NCBI RefSeq assembly: GCF_036785885.1 | Contig: NC_092312.1 | Coordinates: 24,322,001 to 24,386,000 of the forward strand | Direction: 5' to 3' | Source: Coffea arabica | Lineage: Eukaryota; Streptophyta; Magnoliopsida; Gentianales; Rubiaceae | DNA length: 64,000 nt | Shown here: in pieces, positions 35,444 to 48,500 of the stretch | Numbering within the stretch: the first letter of the stretch is position 1 | Layout: every line of letters starts with the position of its first letter | Position numbers and translations under genes: made by a program | Notes under the pieces: model-generated | Told to the model about the DNA's origin: nothing | The model's database searches: none | What the model saw: the letters and a program-made list of their open reading frames with translations, nothing else

Positions 35444-37151
35444 TCTACCTTGTATATAAAAAGAAATCCAAATTACTGTAGCTAACCATCTTTTTGACAC
35501 ATGTATTGCATATATTTTTGACAAGTGGACCTTTGATTATTTTACCTAAATTTTTCTTTTCCTTTTTTGATTCAATTGGGCTAAAGAATTAAAATATTTT
35601 TTCTCCTTGAGAAAATCAACTCCATCTCTTCTTTTTCTTCTTGCAGTAACTACTGCCATCCCTGATCTATTTTATTTTTTATTTTTTAAAACTAATCTAA
35701 CTAAGATTGTTGCCATGTTCTTTTTCTTTTTTTTTTGTCAAGATGATAGCTACTTAGCAAAAAAAATTCTTTATTATTTTTATCCCACTTTGCATTTTCT
35801 TTTCTTCCTTTTTTCTTCATCTCTAATCTCTTATGTTTGCTCTATTTCTTTATCATAATGTTATAGCCACCTGGCATTTGTTTGTTAAATTTATAGGATG
35901 ATGTTTTTATTTGGTAGTCCTTCATGGATAAAAGGTGAAATATTAAAATATCTTAGAATTCATTTTATACCAATGATCATTTTCTATGAAAAATAGAACA
36001 AAAATTCATTCTTTTATTTTCTCCTCCCATGATTTGATTTCTGACTTCACATTTTGTTTCTTTTTTTTTTTTTTTTTTTTGGTTCCATTTTGTAATTATC
36101 TACAATTTTGTGTATTTTTTTAGGAGAAAGATATATCATGTGATGTTTCCACCAAGATAAATCTAGTTAGGCATTCTTGTATCTCCATTTTTCTCTATCT
36201 CTTTCTTTTTGCAATTACTTTATGGCCTGTTCAATTTAATTGAAGGATCCAATAAGATTTTGTATATATTTAAACTAAAGTGAATTTTTGTTTGTTTTTT
36301 AAGTACTCTAAGTGTTGTAGTATCAATTGGGTTGGTATTCAAGGATTGTAGTCGGTGGTGGAAGTCACAATTGAGACTTTCGGCCTAGAATGTGACTTGA
36401 CAAAAAATTGTTAGAAAATTCAATTTTGATTAGGAAGATGGTTTTGCAATAAAAAATAGTTCAATTCTAATTTGTATATGTAGATCAAGAAACATAGCAA
36501 TTCATATTTTTATCTAATCTTGCTATTTATATTCTGGAGCTGCAGGATAATGTTGTCACCTTTACGCGGAATTTAAATAGATGAACTGGATTCTTCTATC
36601 AAAAAGAAAAATATGAAAGTTTATAGTAAGCTATATTGATGTTGAAAATTGTACCATGTTTTAGCAGTTTTCTAAACTTTTTCTCATTATTAAAGTACTA
36701 AAAGTATTACGATTGCTTTTAATTTAGTTTTAACTAAAACTATACTACTATTAATACATCAATGCACTTATAGTGTATTAATTTTCTCTCCTTTTTGGGT
36801 ATCATATAATAGTGGTTCAAAAATCTTTATTCAAATCACAATAAATAGGGAGGTTGAATTCATAAATGAGATTTCTTTTTACAACAAATTTTGAGAGAAA
36901 TTTTATTTATTTTCCATATTTTGTTAATTGTATTCCTACAATAAACAAAAGTTATATGATAAAAATAATAGCGGAAGTATGATTAACAAAAATGAGAATT
37001 CAAATAATATTTGTCAATTTTAATTGCTTTGATGCTCAATTTTTCTCTTATATTTCTATTCATTCATCATGTGGCAAAATAATTTGATGCTATGCATTCG
37101 ACTAAATTTCTAGGGTCCAAACTGTGCTTTGCACAGTTCAAGTACCTCTAG
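35444..37151 (+). mobile_element. Probable Helitron 3
   Basis: The 5' end reads A|TCTACCTTGTATATAAAAAG. The 3' end has the hairpin AACTGTGC-TTT-GCACAGTT (37120-37138) followed by CAAGTACCT and CTAG|T at 37151. The interior is very AT-rich with long T runs (for example 36061-36080) and no coding content. CTAG also occurs on the other side of the hairpin (37110), but there it is not followed by the T required on that strand, which favours the plus orientation. Confidence 0.5.
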
Positions 37152-37955
37152 TTTTGCATAGAAGTTTCCAACAATGAGTCCCTTAAATGCAGCCACGGTT
37201 ATCACTGCTATACCTCTTTTTGAGAAACACATGACTAACCTGATATTTGGTGCACTTCGTCTGGCGAAAAAGAATACCTGAAGAAGAATCTTAATTTTCC
37301 TTACTGGAACAAATTGAGTAGACAATGAACTAATTATGTCAACTGGGATACATAAGGAACTGAACTCAGACCGGTACAAAGACGAGGGAACAACCTATAT
37401 CCCCTATTTGCCTGGAAATTTCTTTTCTCCGAGATCACATGCATATGCCGAAGCATAAAGCAAGATCACCACAAATTAAGTTGAATGCAACTGATGTGAA
37501 ACTGAAGAACCCTTCTCCCTCCTTATCATGGCATGCATTTGCTGAAGAATACAGTACATTATCACAAATTGAATACAATACAACACGTACGAAACTGGAA
37601 ACCCTTCTCCCGTTTTCATGGCGTTAGACTAATTTTACTAATGGTATACGTCTCAATTACATATGTACTATGACCTTAAACGAAACAGAGACTTCCATTT
37701 AAAATTTTACAATGTATTTTCTAAACGAAACAGAGACTTCCATTTAAAATTTTACAATGTATTTTCTAAACGAAACAGAGACTTCCATTTACAATTGTTT
37801 ACAATGTATTTTCAATGTCGAACACAATATCGAAGCAACTTCAATGACTGACCAACAGAAACTTCCATTTCAACTTAGTCGGTGTACATTATAATGTAAA
37901 ATCTAATTACAGTTTTGATAGCAAATGAATACAAAGGTTTCTCTATGTGTATCAT
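37152..37955. other. Downstream flank of the DYW gene
   Basis: The part next to 37956 is probably the 3' untranslated region of the minus-strand PPR gene. It contains a 45-bp minisatellite (37678-37812). No other gene is seen. Confidence 0.6.
37678..37812. repeat. 45-bp minisatellite, three copies
   Basis: A unit beginning aaacgaaacagagacttcca repeats at 37678, 37723 and 37768. The first two copies are identical and the third has a few changes at its end. It lies 144 bp beyond the stop codon of the DYW gene and is likely within its 3' untranslated region. Because 45 is divisible by three, a plus-strand frame also repeats (KRNRDFHLKFYNVFS), but I regard that as incidental. Confidence 0.93.
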
Positions 37956-39839
37956 TCACCAGTAATCACCGCAAGAGCAAGAACCATCCACAAAATGGTG
38001 AAATCGGTTTCGATCCCTCACAATTATTTTGCGTCCTGTAATTTTTGAGATGAGCTTAGTAACAGTATGACAATCTAGACATACCCTTAGGTTCTTGACA
38101 ATCTTAATAGTAGTTCCCTGACTGGTACTTATAAGTCCAAAGCCAATTGCAAGCTTTTCACTATGAACTTCAAGCGATCGCTCTTTCTCAGTGTCTCCAA
38201 TATCATGTAACACTGTGTCTATCTTAGGTACATATCCATGAGCTTTTAGCCGTCGATTCATCTCCTCTAACATCATGTAAATCTCTTTACTATTCGGGTG
38301 TTTCCAGTCACCAGAAAGAAATTCATGTACCTTGTTGTCCACCTCAATTGAACTGCAACCTGGCTCCTTTTGGACCCCACTTTGCTTCATCATTGACCTT
38401 ACTCTTGCAACCCCGTCCCAATTGCCAGTAGCTGCATATATATTAGAAAGAAGAACAAAAGTTCCTGAATTTGCAATTTTCTGCTCCACAAGAGATCCCG
38501 CAATAACCTCTGCCAAATTCAGGTTTCCATGAAGTCTACATGCAGCGAGTAGAGTTCCCCATAAAATAGGATCCGGGTCAATCTTCATGTTCTTAATGAG
38601 CTGATACGCATCTTCCAAGTGCCCAGCACGGCCAAGAAGATTTACCATACATCCATAATGCTCAACCTTAGGCTGAAACCCATATTCATCTTTCATTAAA
38701 TTAAAAAAGGCCCAACCTTCAGAGATCAGTCCAGCATTAGCACAAGCATTTAAAATACCAAGAAATGTTATATCAGTTGGTTCAACACACATTCGACGCA
38801 TCTCATTAAACAACTCTAATGCTTCTCGGCTAAGCCCATGCATTGCATATCCCAGAATCATGGAATTCCATGCAACAACATCCTTCAAGATCATTCCATC
38901 AAACACTGCCCTAGCATCCTCCAAACTTCCACATTTGCTGTACATATCAACCAAAGCAGTACCAACATGGACATTTATTTTAATGCCATTATTCTTCAGG
39001 TAAGAATGAACCCACAGGGCTGACTCCAAAGACCCCAATTGCCCACATGCAGAAAGAATTGCAAGCATAGTCACTTCATTAGGCTTCACCTTTGCCAATA
39101 ACATCTGCCTAAAAAGTACTAGAGCTTCATTTGGCCTTCCATGCTGAGTATACCCATCAATCATCACATTCCAGCAGACTACATCCCTGTCATCCATCTC
39201 ATTGAACAAAGCTCTCGCCTCATCAACATCCCCACTCTTTGCATACCCAGTAATCATTGCCGTCAATGAAACCAAACTTCTTTCAGGCATTGTGTCAAAC
39301 AATTGACGGGCAGACACCACATCACCACTTCTTGCATAAATATCCACAAGTGCAGTTCTCACATATGTATCACAGTCAAATCTGAACTTGAGGGCTTGGC
39401 AATGAAGAGCTCGCCCAAGATCAAAAGGGCAAGCTTTAAGGATAGCTGAGAACGTAAATGCATTGGGTTCAACGTTTTCCATGAGCATTTGAATGTAGTA
39501 AACCAAAGCTTCATTATGAAGATTATTCATGGCATGGCTATGAATGATGGTAGTGTAAAAGAAAACATTGGGATTGTGAGATTTCTTGAAAAGTGTAACT
39601 GTCTGTTGAAGATAGCCAAAAGAAGAGTAAGAGCGCTGGAGCTTGAAATTCAAGACAGGGTGATTTTCAAAGCCATGACGTATGAGGAATGCATGAATTT
39701 GTCGAATGTGATTGATGGTTTTTGATTTGTCAATAAAAAATGCAAGGTTATCAGGAGATGGTGGAGAATAATTTTTCTTGATGGTTGTTTTGGTCGGTGT
39801 AAGTGTTGGTGGAGCGGTAAAAAGGGAAGTTGAAGACAT
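37956..39839 (-). CDS. ELI1: PLS-DYW pentatricopeptide protein, ELI1-like chloroplast RNA-editing factor
   Basis: Intronless gene for a 627-residue protein. A Ser/Thr-rich N-terminus (MSSTSLFTAPPTLTP) looks like a chloroplast transit peptide. Repeated P, L and S motifs follow, for example YVRTALVDIYARSGDVVSAR, VCWNVMIDGYTQHGRPNEAL and VGTALVDMYSKCGSLEDAR. Then come E/E+ motifs (KEPGCSSIEVDNKVHEFLSG) and a full DYW cytidine-deaminase domain ending GSCSCGDYW. The zinc/catalytic signature is intact: H559-S-E561 and C587-x-x-C590, with HHF and CSC near the end. Family knowledge: the PPR tract reads the RNA sequence and the DYW domain deaminates C to U. From memory, this is the orthologue of Arabidopsis ELI1 (At4g37380), linked to an ndhB editing site; the match runs the whole length, for example DPDPILWGTLLAACRLHGN-type E-domain wording and TVTKLISKITGRKI. 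The editing target in this species is inferred. Confidence 0.93.
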   Translation of the reverse strand: MSSTSLFTAPPTLTPTKTTIKKNYSPPSPDNLAFFIDKSKTINHIRQIHAFLIRHGFENHPVLNFKLQRSYSSFGYLQQTVTLFKKSHNPNVFFYTTIIHSHAMNNLHNEALVYYIQMLMENVEPNAFTFSAILKACPFDLGRALHCQALKFRFDCDTYVRTALVDIYARSGDVVSARQLFDTMPERSLVSLTAMITGYAKSGDVDEARALFNEMDDRDVVCWNVMIDGYTQHGRPNEALVLFRQMLLAKVKPNEVTMLAILSACGQLGSLESALWVHSYLKNNGIKINVHVGTALVDMYSKCGSLEDARAVFDGMILKDVVAWNSMILGYAMHGLSREALELFNEMRRMCVEPTDITFLGILNACANAGLISEGWAFFNLMKDEYGFQPKVEHYGCMVNLLGRAGHLEDAYQLIKNMKIDPDPILWGTLLAACRLHGNLNLAEVIAGSLVEQKIANSGTFVLLSNIYAATGNWDGVARVRSMMKQSGVQKEPGCSSIEVDNKVHEFLSGDWKHPNSKEIYMMLEEMNRRLKAHGYVPKIDTVLHDIGDTEKERSLEVHSEKLAIGFGLISTSQGTTIKIVKNLRVCLDCHTVTKLISKITGRKIIVRDRNRFHHFVDGSCSCGDYW

Positions 39840-41499
39840 GATTTACTAGCTGTGCCCCCAAAGCTTAGCTTTCACAAGATTCAAGTTGTCAGAGAAACAA
39901 TTAAACCTGAATGCTGGAGGGTCATTACTGGTGCAAGCATCTAAGATATCCATTCTATGTAAGACTAAGTAAACGCTGGACTAGCTGAGGAGTCAATTTC
40001 TGCAGCAAGCAATTTCCCTTGTTGAGATAAAACCCGGAATTAGTGCCTAACAAATTAGAACTCAGGAAGAATCATGTAAGATACACTTGAAATAAATGGA
40101 ACAAGTTAAGAAGTGACAAACAATTATAGGCACTAGTGCATGTTGGTGTTTTTAGTTAATTTCAGAAATTTTTGTACTATCGGTTTATTCATTGCAAGTA
40201 AAGAAGTACGTCAATCAATTACAGAAGTTACCTTGATATGTCATGTTTGTCGCAATGCATTTCGACTATACAGCCTATGAATACAGATTTTTTACTGAAA
40301 AAAAGCCAGAGGCTTAAAAAAGAGAAACTCAAAGAATTTTCTGGAATTTTTTTGTTACTTCTCTACTCTACTAGAGTTGGATTTCTGACAAATCTTACTG
40401 TAATTTCCCTCCTTTTATTTTCTTTTCTTTTCTTGCACCAGCTTGCCTTGTGAAGTCCTAGAAGAGCAATATGAAACCAAAGAAAGAAGAACAATCAAAG
40501 CACATCAACCTACTTCCTCCCGGAAAAGTTCACCTTGTGTATCAATTATCAGCCAAACTTCAGAAGAATTCCTCCCTCAAACTGTTATCTTTTGTGCACT
40601 TAAATACAGAATGATGCACTCTTCCACTTACTAATCTTTTGTAAAAGCTCTTGGTTCTACCATTTCAATTCCATGAAGATAGAGAATGCATTAACAAACT
40701 TCTAATTTTCCATCAAATATTGCTGGTAGAATCTCATATTCATCATATTTTACAACCACTGAATAACATAATCTCGAATTGGCACAGTAAAAAACTACCT
40801 CAAAACCCACAAGGGTCACATCAAAATCGAAACATAATGAGATATTTAAGCCAGTAATTGCTTCAAACAGTGGGCAGGCATCTTCAACTACCTTTCTTAA
40901 TTCACACTATACAAACGCTAGTTGATTTCTTTTGTGCATTCCCAATGTTCGGGTACGTGGATTTACAGCTAAATTTGCAGTTAGATATTGTGGTCAAGTA
41001 CAGAAAGACTAGTAGAGATAGAGAAGATGTATTCACCTGAGGAGCTTGAAAACTGCTGCTTAGGAGTCAGAGAGAAATGCCGGAGGGAAGAAAGATGGAG
41101 CCATGCTGATTAGTCCATTTCTGTTTTCCTTTCCTTTCAGGATAGCTTTGCGGAGATGGATTTGTTTGCGACGTCGTTTCCTTCCCTATTTGCTACCAGA
41201 GAATATTTCCTAGTAGCATTTATTTCTCATTAACATATATTATTTGAGTAATTTCACCTTTTCCTTCAAAAAAAAAAAAAAAAGTGATTTCATTTTGGTT
41301 ACTATTTCCAAATTGAGACTTTTTATTCGTCTGAGGTGAATTTTTCCCAAACCCTTTAACAAGAGCACATGTTAGCCAAACCGTACTAGTTGTTTTTATT
41401 CTTAATATGGAATTGAGTCCTCAAATGCTGGAAAATCAACTCCGTACAAAAATCAATCTCCCAAATCAACTTTTCAAGATTTCACTCGGCGCATTAAAA
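39840..41499. other. Upstream region of the DYW gene
   Basis: No other gene is supported. On the minus strand a pyrimidine-rich, leader-like block (about 41100-41039) ends at a good donor site, CTCAG|GTGAATAC, and several acceptor-like AGs lie within about 100 bp of the DYW start codon (39839). A spliced 5' leader with an intron of about 1.1 kb is therefore plausible but unproven. Confidence 0.45.
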
Positions 41500-41773
41500 T
41501 ATAGTTAAAAAATGAATCAAACTATTTGATACCCGAATTGAACTCGACTTGATAAAAACTCGTTCAAATTTAATTCGTTAACTACTCAAGCCAAATTTGA
41601 ATAATGTTTTATATTTGATAACATTCAATTCGATTAAAAAAAAAAAAAACTCTCTCGAACTTGGTTTGACAAATAAACAGGTCAAATTTGAACAAAATTT
41701 TATATTCGTTAAAATAATCAAACAAGTTTCAACACTAAAATGTTCGACTTAATTAAGTTCATTTACACCCCTA
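41500..41773 (-). mobile_element. hAT-type MITE (copy 2 of the 10405 family)
   Basis: Flanked by a perfect 8-bp target duplication CATTAAAA (41492-41499 and 41774-41781). The right end is TTTACACCCCTA, the complement of TAGGGGTGTAAA. On the minus strand it aligns with the element at 10405-10673, sharing gttatcaaatataaaa and AAATTTGAACG-type blocks. It lies in the intergenic space between the DYW and SCAI genes. Confidence 0.88.
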
Positions 41774-42586
41774 CATTAAAAAATTCAAAGTTCAAAAAAA
41801 AGAATCCCTAACAAGCATTACAAAAAACAAAAAGCAAAAAAAAAAAAAGAAAAAGAAAAAAGCCCTCATAATTCTTGTTACGTGTCAATAGAAATTTGAC
41901 GTAATTTAAAACAATATGAAAATATCACCCGTGATCTCCCTTATTTATCTTGTGGTGCACATTTGCTTAAATTTTTACGCCAACTATTCTTTGTTGCTCC
42001 GGATTAAAATCCAAATTTAAGTTGCGTAAAAAACGAAGCAGAAAAGAAAAGAAAGAAAGAAAATCTTAACCAAGCAACAAGAACTATAATAAGAAGCAAA
42101 ATTATCAAGCTTTGGACTTGCTTGAATCCGAGTTCGGGCCCTACAAAATATTGAACCACAAAATGTATTCCATTTTTACACTAACATATGCTTTAAACAT
42201 TATTGTCAAAAACTTCCTTTTACATAAAATCAATACTTTAGCAAGTTCAAATTGCCAAATTCATCTTTTCCAAATCATAAAAATGCACCACCCCCTAGTT
42301 ACATATATTCTTGAACTTGATCCACCTGAGTCAACCTTATACAAGCACTCAGCTAGAAATCAAACAGGGCTCAAGTCATACAAGTTAAACAAACCATCCC
42401 CAGCCACTCAAAACAAGCCATTCCAAGCTTCTTCTTTTTTTCCCCCCTTGCTCCTGAAAACAAGTAGCATTGTTCTTTGATCTGCTACAGATTGGAGGAG
42501 GGATTTTAAGAATAGAAGAAAAAAAATAAGAAAATATGATGATCTACATTCTTTCGGCACAAAACTGAAGCTTATGAGGACGAATT
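41774..42586. other. Intergenic, 3' side of the SCAI-like gene
   Basis: A-rich sequence with no supported gene. The part next to 42586 is probably the 3' untranslated region of the minus-strand SCAI-like gene. Confidence 0.5.
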
Positions 42587-45500
42587 TTAATCCTCAGAGT
42601 CTCTGCTTTCAGGAAGTACTATTCCTTCTGAATTGATGAACCTGTTTGTTGCACCAAAAACATCAGCTAGTCGCAGAACTGTTGTTTGACATGTAGCAGT
42701 CATTGGTAGGAATGTATCTGGAAGGCTAGGGACACATTCAGGGAGAAACTCTATCTTTATGGATGTTCGAGTATACAGGCCGAGCACTGCCCGACAAAAT
42801 ATGAATCTGCAAAAGCGCAACATACTTTCACCTTCAAAACGTATATTATTTTCAAAAAGAGGCTCTTCTAAAGCCAAAGGACAGTCTACTACAATGAACC
42901 CAAAATTTAAAACCAAATAATAATAATAAAGGATCTTAAAGCCCATAAAGCAATGTGTCTTTCGGATGGTCCAACATTTAGCTGCTTTTACTGTAAGTGG
43001 AAGTCAAAACCCTTGATGTGCTGAACTACTGATAGCTTGAAATTCATGTTCACCAGAGGTCCATAAGTTCAAGCAACAAATAAGTTCAAATCAAATAGGT
43101 ACTAGGCAAAGGATAATTGAGAAAAGAATAAGCAGCACTTAATTACCTCAGGAGGAGTCGTCTTATGAATGGATCAGCCAAAATTTGAGCCCAAACAGGA
43201 TTAAGATTGTCTGATACAGCCAGTAATGATCCCCACTCATTTAACGATGAGGAAAGCAACTTCTCAGCTTTATTATACAAATCCTGACAACACATACTTC
43301 TTCTGAGACCTTGCAGATCCTTAAAGAAAATTAAACTAAAAAGTGGAAAAAACTGAAGGGAACACTATTGACTACTATCTAACCGTCTCAATATCAGAGC
43401 TGGTAAAACCAAGCATAAGAATAAAAGCCTGCAGAGGAGCTGTCAGGAAATTGGTGAATGGACTTCCACCAGGCTGGCGAGAAGAGTCAACAGCTGATAT
43501 AGGCAATGAGGCAGTGGGTGACAGGAGCATGGCAACTGGCTCTCCTTTTTCGGCTCCATCTATAGCCTATCCACGGTGCATGCCACAACTAGGTGATGTC
43601 AGTAGTTATCAACTCCTAGAAATTGATTTATCAGTACTTTAAGAAATGTTTCCTTGCAAGAGTTTCAGAAGTTTAAGCGATTTTCCTACCTCTCAGAACC
43701 ACAGTTCAGTGTAGCCTAAGTTCAAGTATGTTCTACAAGGAATAGTTCTTATTCTGATTGGATTGCTATAGGGATGAAATTAAATACTCTAATAAAAAGC
43801 TTAGTGCCATCAATCAACTGAGGCGGATAACAGATCAGAGAAGACAAAAACAGGTATCACAGGAAGGTACTGTGTGCAGATGCTCTCCTAAGACAAGAAT
43901 ACCCCTTCAAATATCAAACAACCATTTCAGTGAAAGCAATATCTTCCTACAGCTTTTAAAATTCCAAAGCAGACACGAATGGGCACTAGAGCAATTTTGG
44001 TCTACAGGCTAGCTGAATCTGTCAACATTCATATGACACCGATGCGAATGTGACATTACCCTAGCTAACAGAAATGTAACCACTCTACAAAAGCTAATCA
44101 TGACATTCAATTAGGGTCGCATACATAGAGATATCTAAGTGTATAGAACTCCCACCAATCCTACTGAGTGAAAGTCAAGTTCTGTCCATGTCTCTAAACA
44201 CCCGCTTGCTCACTTAGAAATGATACATAAATAAAAAAAGATGATATGTAGAACCCAGGTTATTTAGTTTCTCTGTGAAACGACTAAGCCATTTTACAAG
44301 ATACCTCCTCAGAGGCAAAAAGGGTCCTTGAATTGACATGTTATGAACTCTCTCCTGTTACCTTCTAGACTAAAATCACCTCTTCTTCACAGACATGCTT
44401 TTACAAGAAAAAATTTAATCCTCAAAACATATATATTTGTTGGGAAACCAAAACTCTCAAGAGTATGCTAACATGCTAGCTTTCTCATGCACAGAGACGT
44501 GTCAGCCCAAGGTCAAATAAAAGATTTTCTACAGAACAAAATCTAGAATTGATGAAAATCACAAGGCTTTGTGCTATGGAAGAAATTAGTGCAAATGCAC
44601 ATGACTGAAAGACTTCTTTTAATTGGACCCCTCATAATTCCTTCTTTTAGTATAACATGAGACATACATATGTAGCCAAAAATGATACTGAAAAAGTGAG
44701 AAAACAAAAAACTGAGAACCTATGTCATTATGAATATCTGGAGAATGTGTTTTCGCATTTGAAGATTTCATTGTTAAGATGAAATAGAGGTTTGCTGGAT
44801 CTCAGTGTTTCACACAAAAGTTTGATCCTACATGGAAGCTAAGCTGATGATGGGAAGTTAAGATGATGGTGATCTCATTAAGATAGCATAACAAAATGCC
44901 TTTTGCCAGTCAAGTGTTTACAGATGACTTTATGGTCTGTTTGACTAGACCCTACATGGAAGCTTTACTGTGAGAATCTCCATATGGCATAGAACTGGAA
45001 CATAGAATACATCAAATACTCAAGTGATAAGACATCCAAGCATCATCTTCATTTCCAACACTTGGCATATATAAAGCCGCTTATAGTTAACTTCGGGAAT
45101 AAATTATACAAGAAGCCCATCTCCTAGTACATACCTTGAATGCTCTGCTAATGTCACTGTCAACTATTAGGAAGAGTGGCGTTCTTGTAAATGGAATTAA
45201 ATCACAAGGATAGATGCAATTTGAACCTGAAAATTTAGTTTGGTCAGCATGAAAGATTATGACAATCAAAATTCAACAGGACAGCAAAAATCACTAGTTG
45301 ATCAAATTCAGATTACTTATGCAGAGTGAATACATGCAAATAATACTTGTTCTCTTAATTTTGGGAGAATCCAAACCAGATGTACAATCATTAGCTAAAC
45401 CAAGCCACCAACTGAATTAGGCAAATCATTCTATGACTAACAAATTAACTAAACCAACCCACCAACTGAAAGGGATGATTTAATAGCGACTAAAAGAAAC

Positions 45501-48500
45501 GGAAAAAAAAAAAGCAGTAGTTTATGATTAGGGAATCCTAACTTGTAATTGTTAGTCTATCTAAGAATAGATACCTCCACTTCCACGCCCACCAATATTT
45601 AAACAACCAGTGCGGTTATCTAAGCAGCCCACATCACTGTGAACAGAAGTAGGATTTGATCGGTCATTTTCAGCATGGGATGAAGATGACAAACTTTGCC
45701 CACTGATCCCTGAAGCATATAAAAATGTGTACATAGTTTACCTTAAGCAATTAGACAATGTAAATTATCAAGGATTATAACAGAAACTACAAAAATTCAT
45801 CATGGAAGAGACACGGGCACACCTTTGTCACCTGAAGCTGACATGTATATTAAGAAAACCCCATCAGGAGGAAGCTCCTCGCAGATTGTGGATAATACCT
45901 GCATGATGCGTCCTAGCCAATTGAAGTTCTTTTGCATAACATTGTTTTCTTAAGAGCTCATTGAAAGTCCTCAACCATAAATTCAATCTATTTTTGAATT
46001 CCTCACACATTTAGTAATACAGTTAGCAGCAGAACTGTTCCTTTAATCTTCACAAAAAGGAAAAAAAAAAAATCCTATCGCAAACTAATATCAACTACTA
46101 CATATTATATTTTAGTAGAAGGGATAATTCTCATACTAACATTCTATGCATTCAGCTCCAACTTGTAAATAATTGCTAACTAAGAAGATTCTGATTCATA
46201 TTATGCAAAAACTTTATTGTTTTTACATCCACAGACCATCTATAATTCAAATTGGCACCTCCACATTAACTAGTGTTTCCCCAAGTATAAAAATACATTC
46301 ATGTTACTGTCTTGAATTTAAGCCCTAAAAAACTACTTTTATCTTTTGATCAAATAAGTGGTGCCTGGTCTGTAGTCCAGAACATAATTCATCTTAAGGG
46401 TTTAGCTTGAGATCTTTATGGACATGCACATATACATGGGCTGCACAAAAGTAATAACATAACCACTAAAGACTAGCTACTCACAGCAACGAAATGTGTA
46501 ACAGAAGGACGATATAAGATTGCTTTTCTTGGATTTGGTGGCAACATAGGATCAGTTATATCCTGGGAATAGTTGATGTGACTGTGTCCTGGAGCCCCAT
46601 TCTGGCCAATGCTATTACCACTTGGAGGAGCAGCACCTGTCTGGTAAAATGAACCGCTAGGCTCCCACTCCAGGCACTGTAGCATTCTGAAAGTGTCAAG
46701 TGTGAGTTCTGAAAATTTGACCTGATCAATTGATAACAAAACCGCATCAATTAGCTAAATAGGAAGCATCACCAGTTGGTACTTCATAATTTAGACAAAA
46801 AAACCAAGAACTTCACTGGAACTTAGACTATGATGTGCCTCGAGAACAAGCGTAAGATGCACAAACCTCATTAGGATGGTAGCTGCACAATAATGCATCT
46901 TTCAGTTTTAGCTTTCTCTTTGCCTCAGCAGCATTTGGTATGGAATCTGGATGGAGATCCAGTACCACACTATATCTCAAAGGCCTCAAATTCATAAAAG
47001 CTGTGTCAGCTTTTAGAAATTTAACTATTTCCTGAACCACCAGCTTCCATTCTTTAAAGTCAGTTTCCTGGAAACATCATTCAACTGTCGCTCATACATG
47101 TGTAATAAACAAGAGGACCAAGAACTCTTAAAACTTAGAAAAAATATTAATTAGAAAACTAGAAATGGTCCATTTCAATCTCTTGGCACTAAAATGATAA
47201 CATTGCAAACCATCTCTTATTACACAATATTACCACGTCAAACCACAAAATATATCTAATTGATAACTAAACAATTTGAGCCTTTGCTCACCAATTGTAC
47301 AGTTTTACCCAATATTAACAAAATCACTTATCGTTTCTTGGAAAAAAAAGATAACTAAACAAAAGTTTCAGACATAGAGAAATGCATGTGAAAGAAAATT
47401 TTTTCTTATAATGAAAGTGGAAAATTTTGCATATTAAACTGAAAAGATGAATTCATATTAGAACATACAGAAATCACACTTGAGAAAATGTTACTAACAG
47501 GCAATGCTTAACGTGGCTCAATTAGTAAAAACACATTAGGGGTGAAGCTTAGGACTGTTAAGTGCTGATAGATGTAACCTGGTATGTCCTCTTGCAATCA
47601 TCAAGTAGCATCTTGAATTGATTCACTAACTGATACACCACATCTCGCCGACTCAACACCAAACAAACAGTCAAAAACCGAGCAAGAAATCTCAACTGCT
47701 TGAATGCGATGTTAATTTCTTGGAACATTCCATCCTTGAAATACTCCCTCGTTAGTATTGCCTCATAAAATATATATGATTCAGACAAATAACTAGCCTC
47801 GCTTGTTCTCATATACTGCCCAAAATAAAGCTGGCCAATCCGTGAAGCAATATCCCCAATCTCCCATCTCTTTAGACCTGCTTCCACCAGCTTCTGCCGG
47901 TTCTCTTGTTGAAACTTCCACAATTGGGTGTAAATCTTGAAAACTTTAGAGAAATAAGTATCATACCTGGGTAAATTTTTCAAAAGAAAAATCATTAAGA
48001 CCAAAATGATCAGCATCATGCAACAGTCTCAATTTCAGGAAACCGGTAGTTATTAACTTCAACCGTTTAGAGAGATCGATACCAGATGCCCACATACACA
48101 CACACACACACATGTGGCTATCAGTTACAAGGTATCCAGCCTGGGAACAAAGATTTCTATCTTCACACTGTTTTTTCAAGTAAATGTAAGTTCAACAAAT
48201 TGTACAAAAACACAGGCAATGCACACAAATGCATAGGCTACGCTGTTTGACGAATATCAATGAAACTTCCAGTAAAGGGACAACTTCTGAAAGAATACAG
48301 TGATCCTCAATTCCCCAAAAAACCCAATTCCCCCAAAATCATATTTTCTTTACTCCCCTACTATCTCAGTTACCAACGCGAAAAAACCCATGATCCTCCG
48401 AACCGAAAGTACAGTACAACCGAATACCGTACGTCCCATTCAAATTCTTGTCTCCAATTCAACAAATTTAATACTTGGCTCTATTCCAATTCCTTTTTGT

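Noticed and set aside
37663-37851. Plus-strand repetitive peptide with KRNRDFHLKFYNVFS units
   Set aside because: It is produced by the 45-bp minisatellite being a multiple of three, with no other evidence of coding.
38332-39725. Plus-strand frames opposite the DYW gene
   Set aside because: They are shadows of the minus-strand PPR repeats.
46473-46750. Isolated minus-strand frames around 46.5-46.7 kb
   Set aside because: One is exon 4 of the SCAI-like gene and the other is a shifted reading of the same exon; neither is a separate gene.
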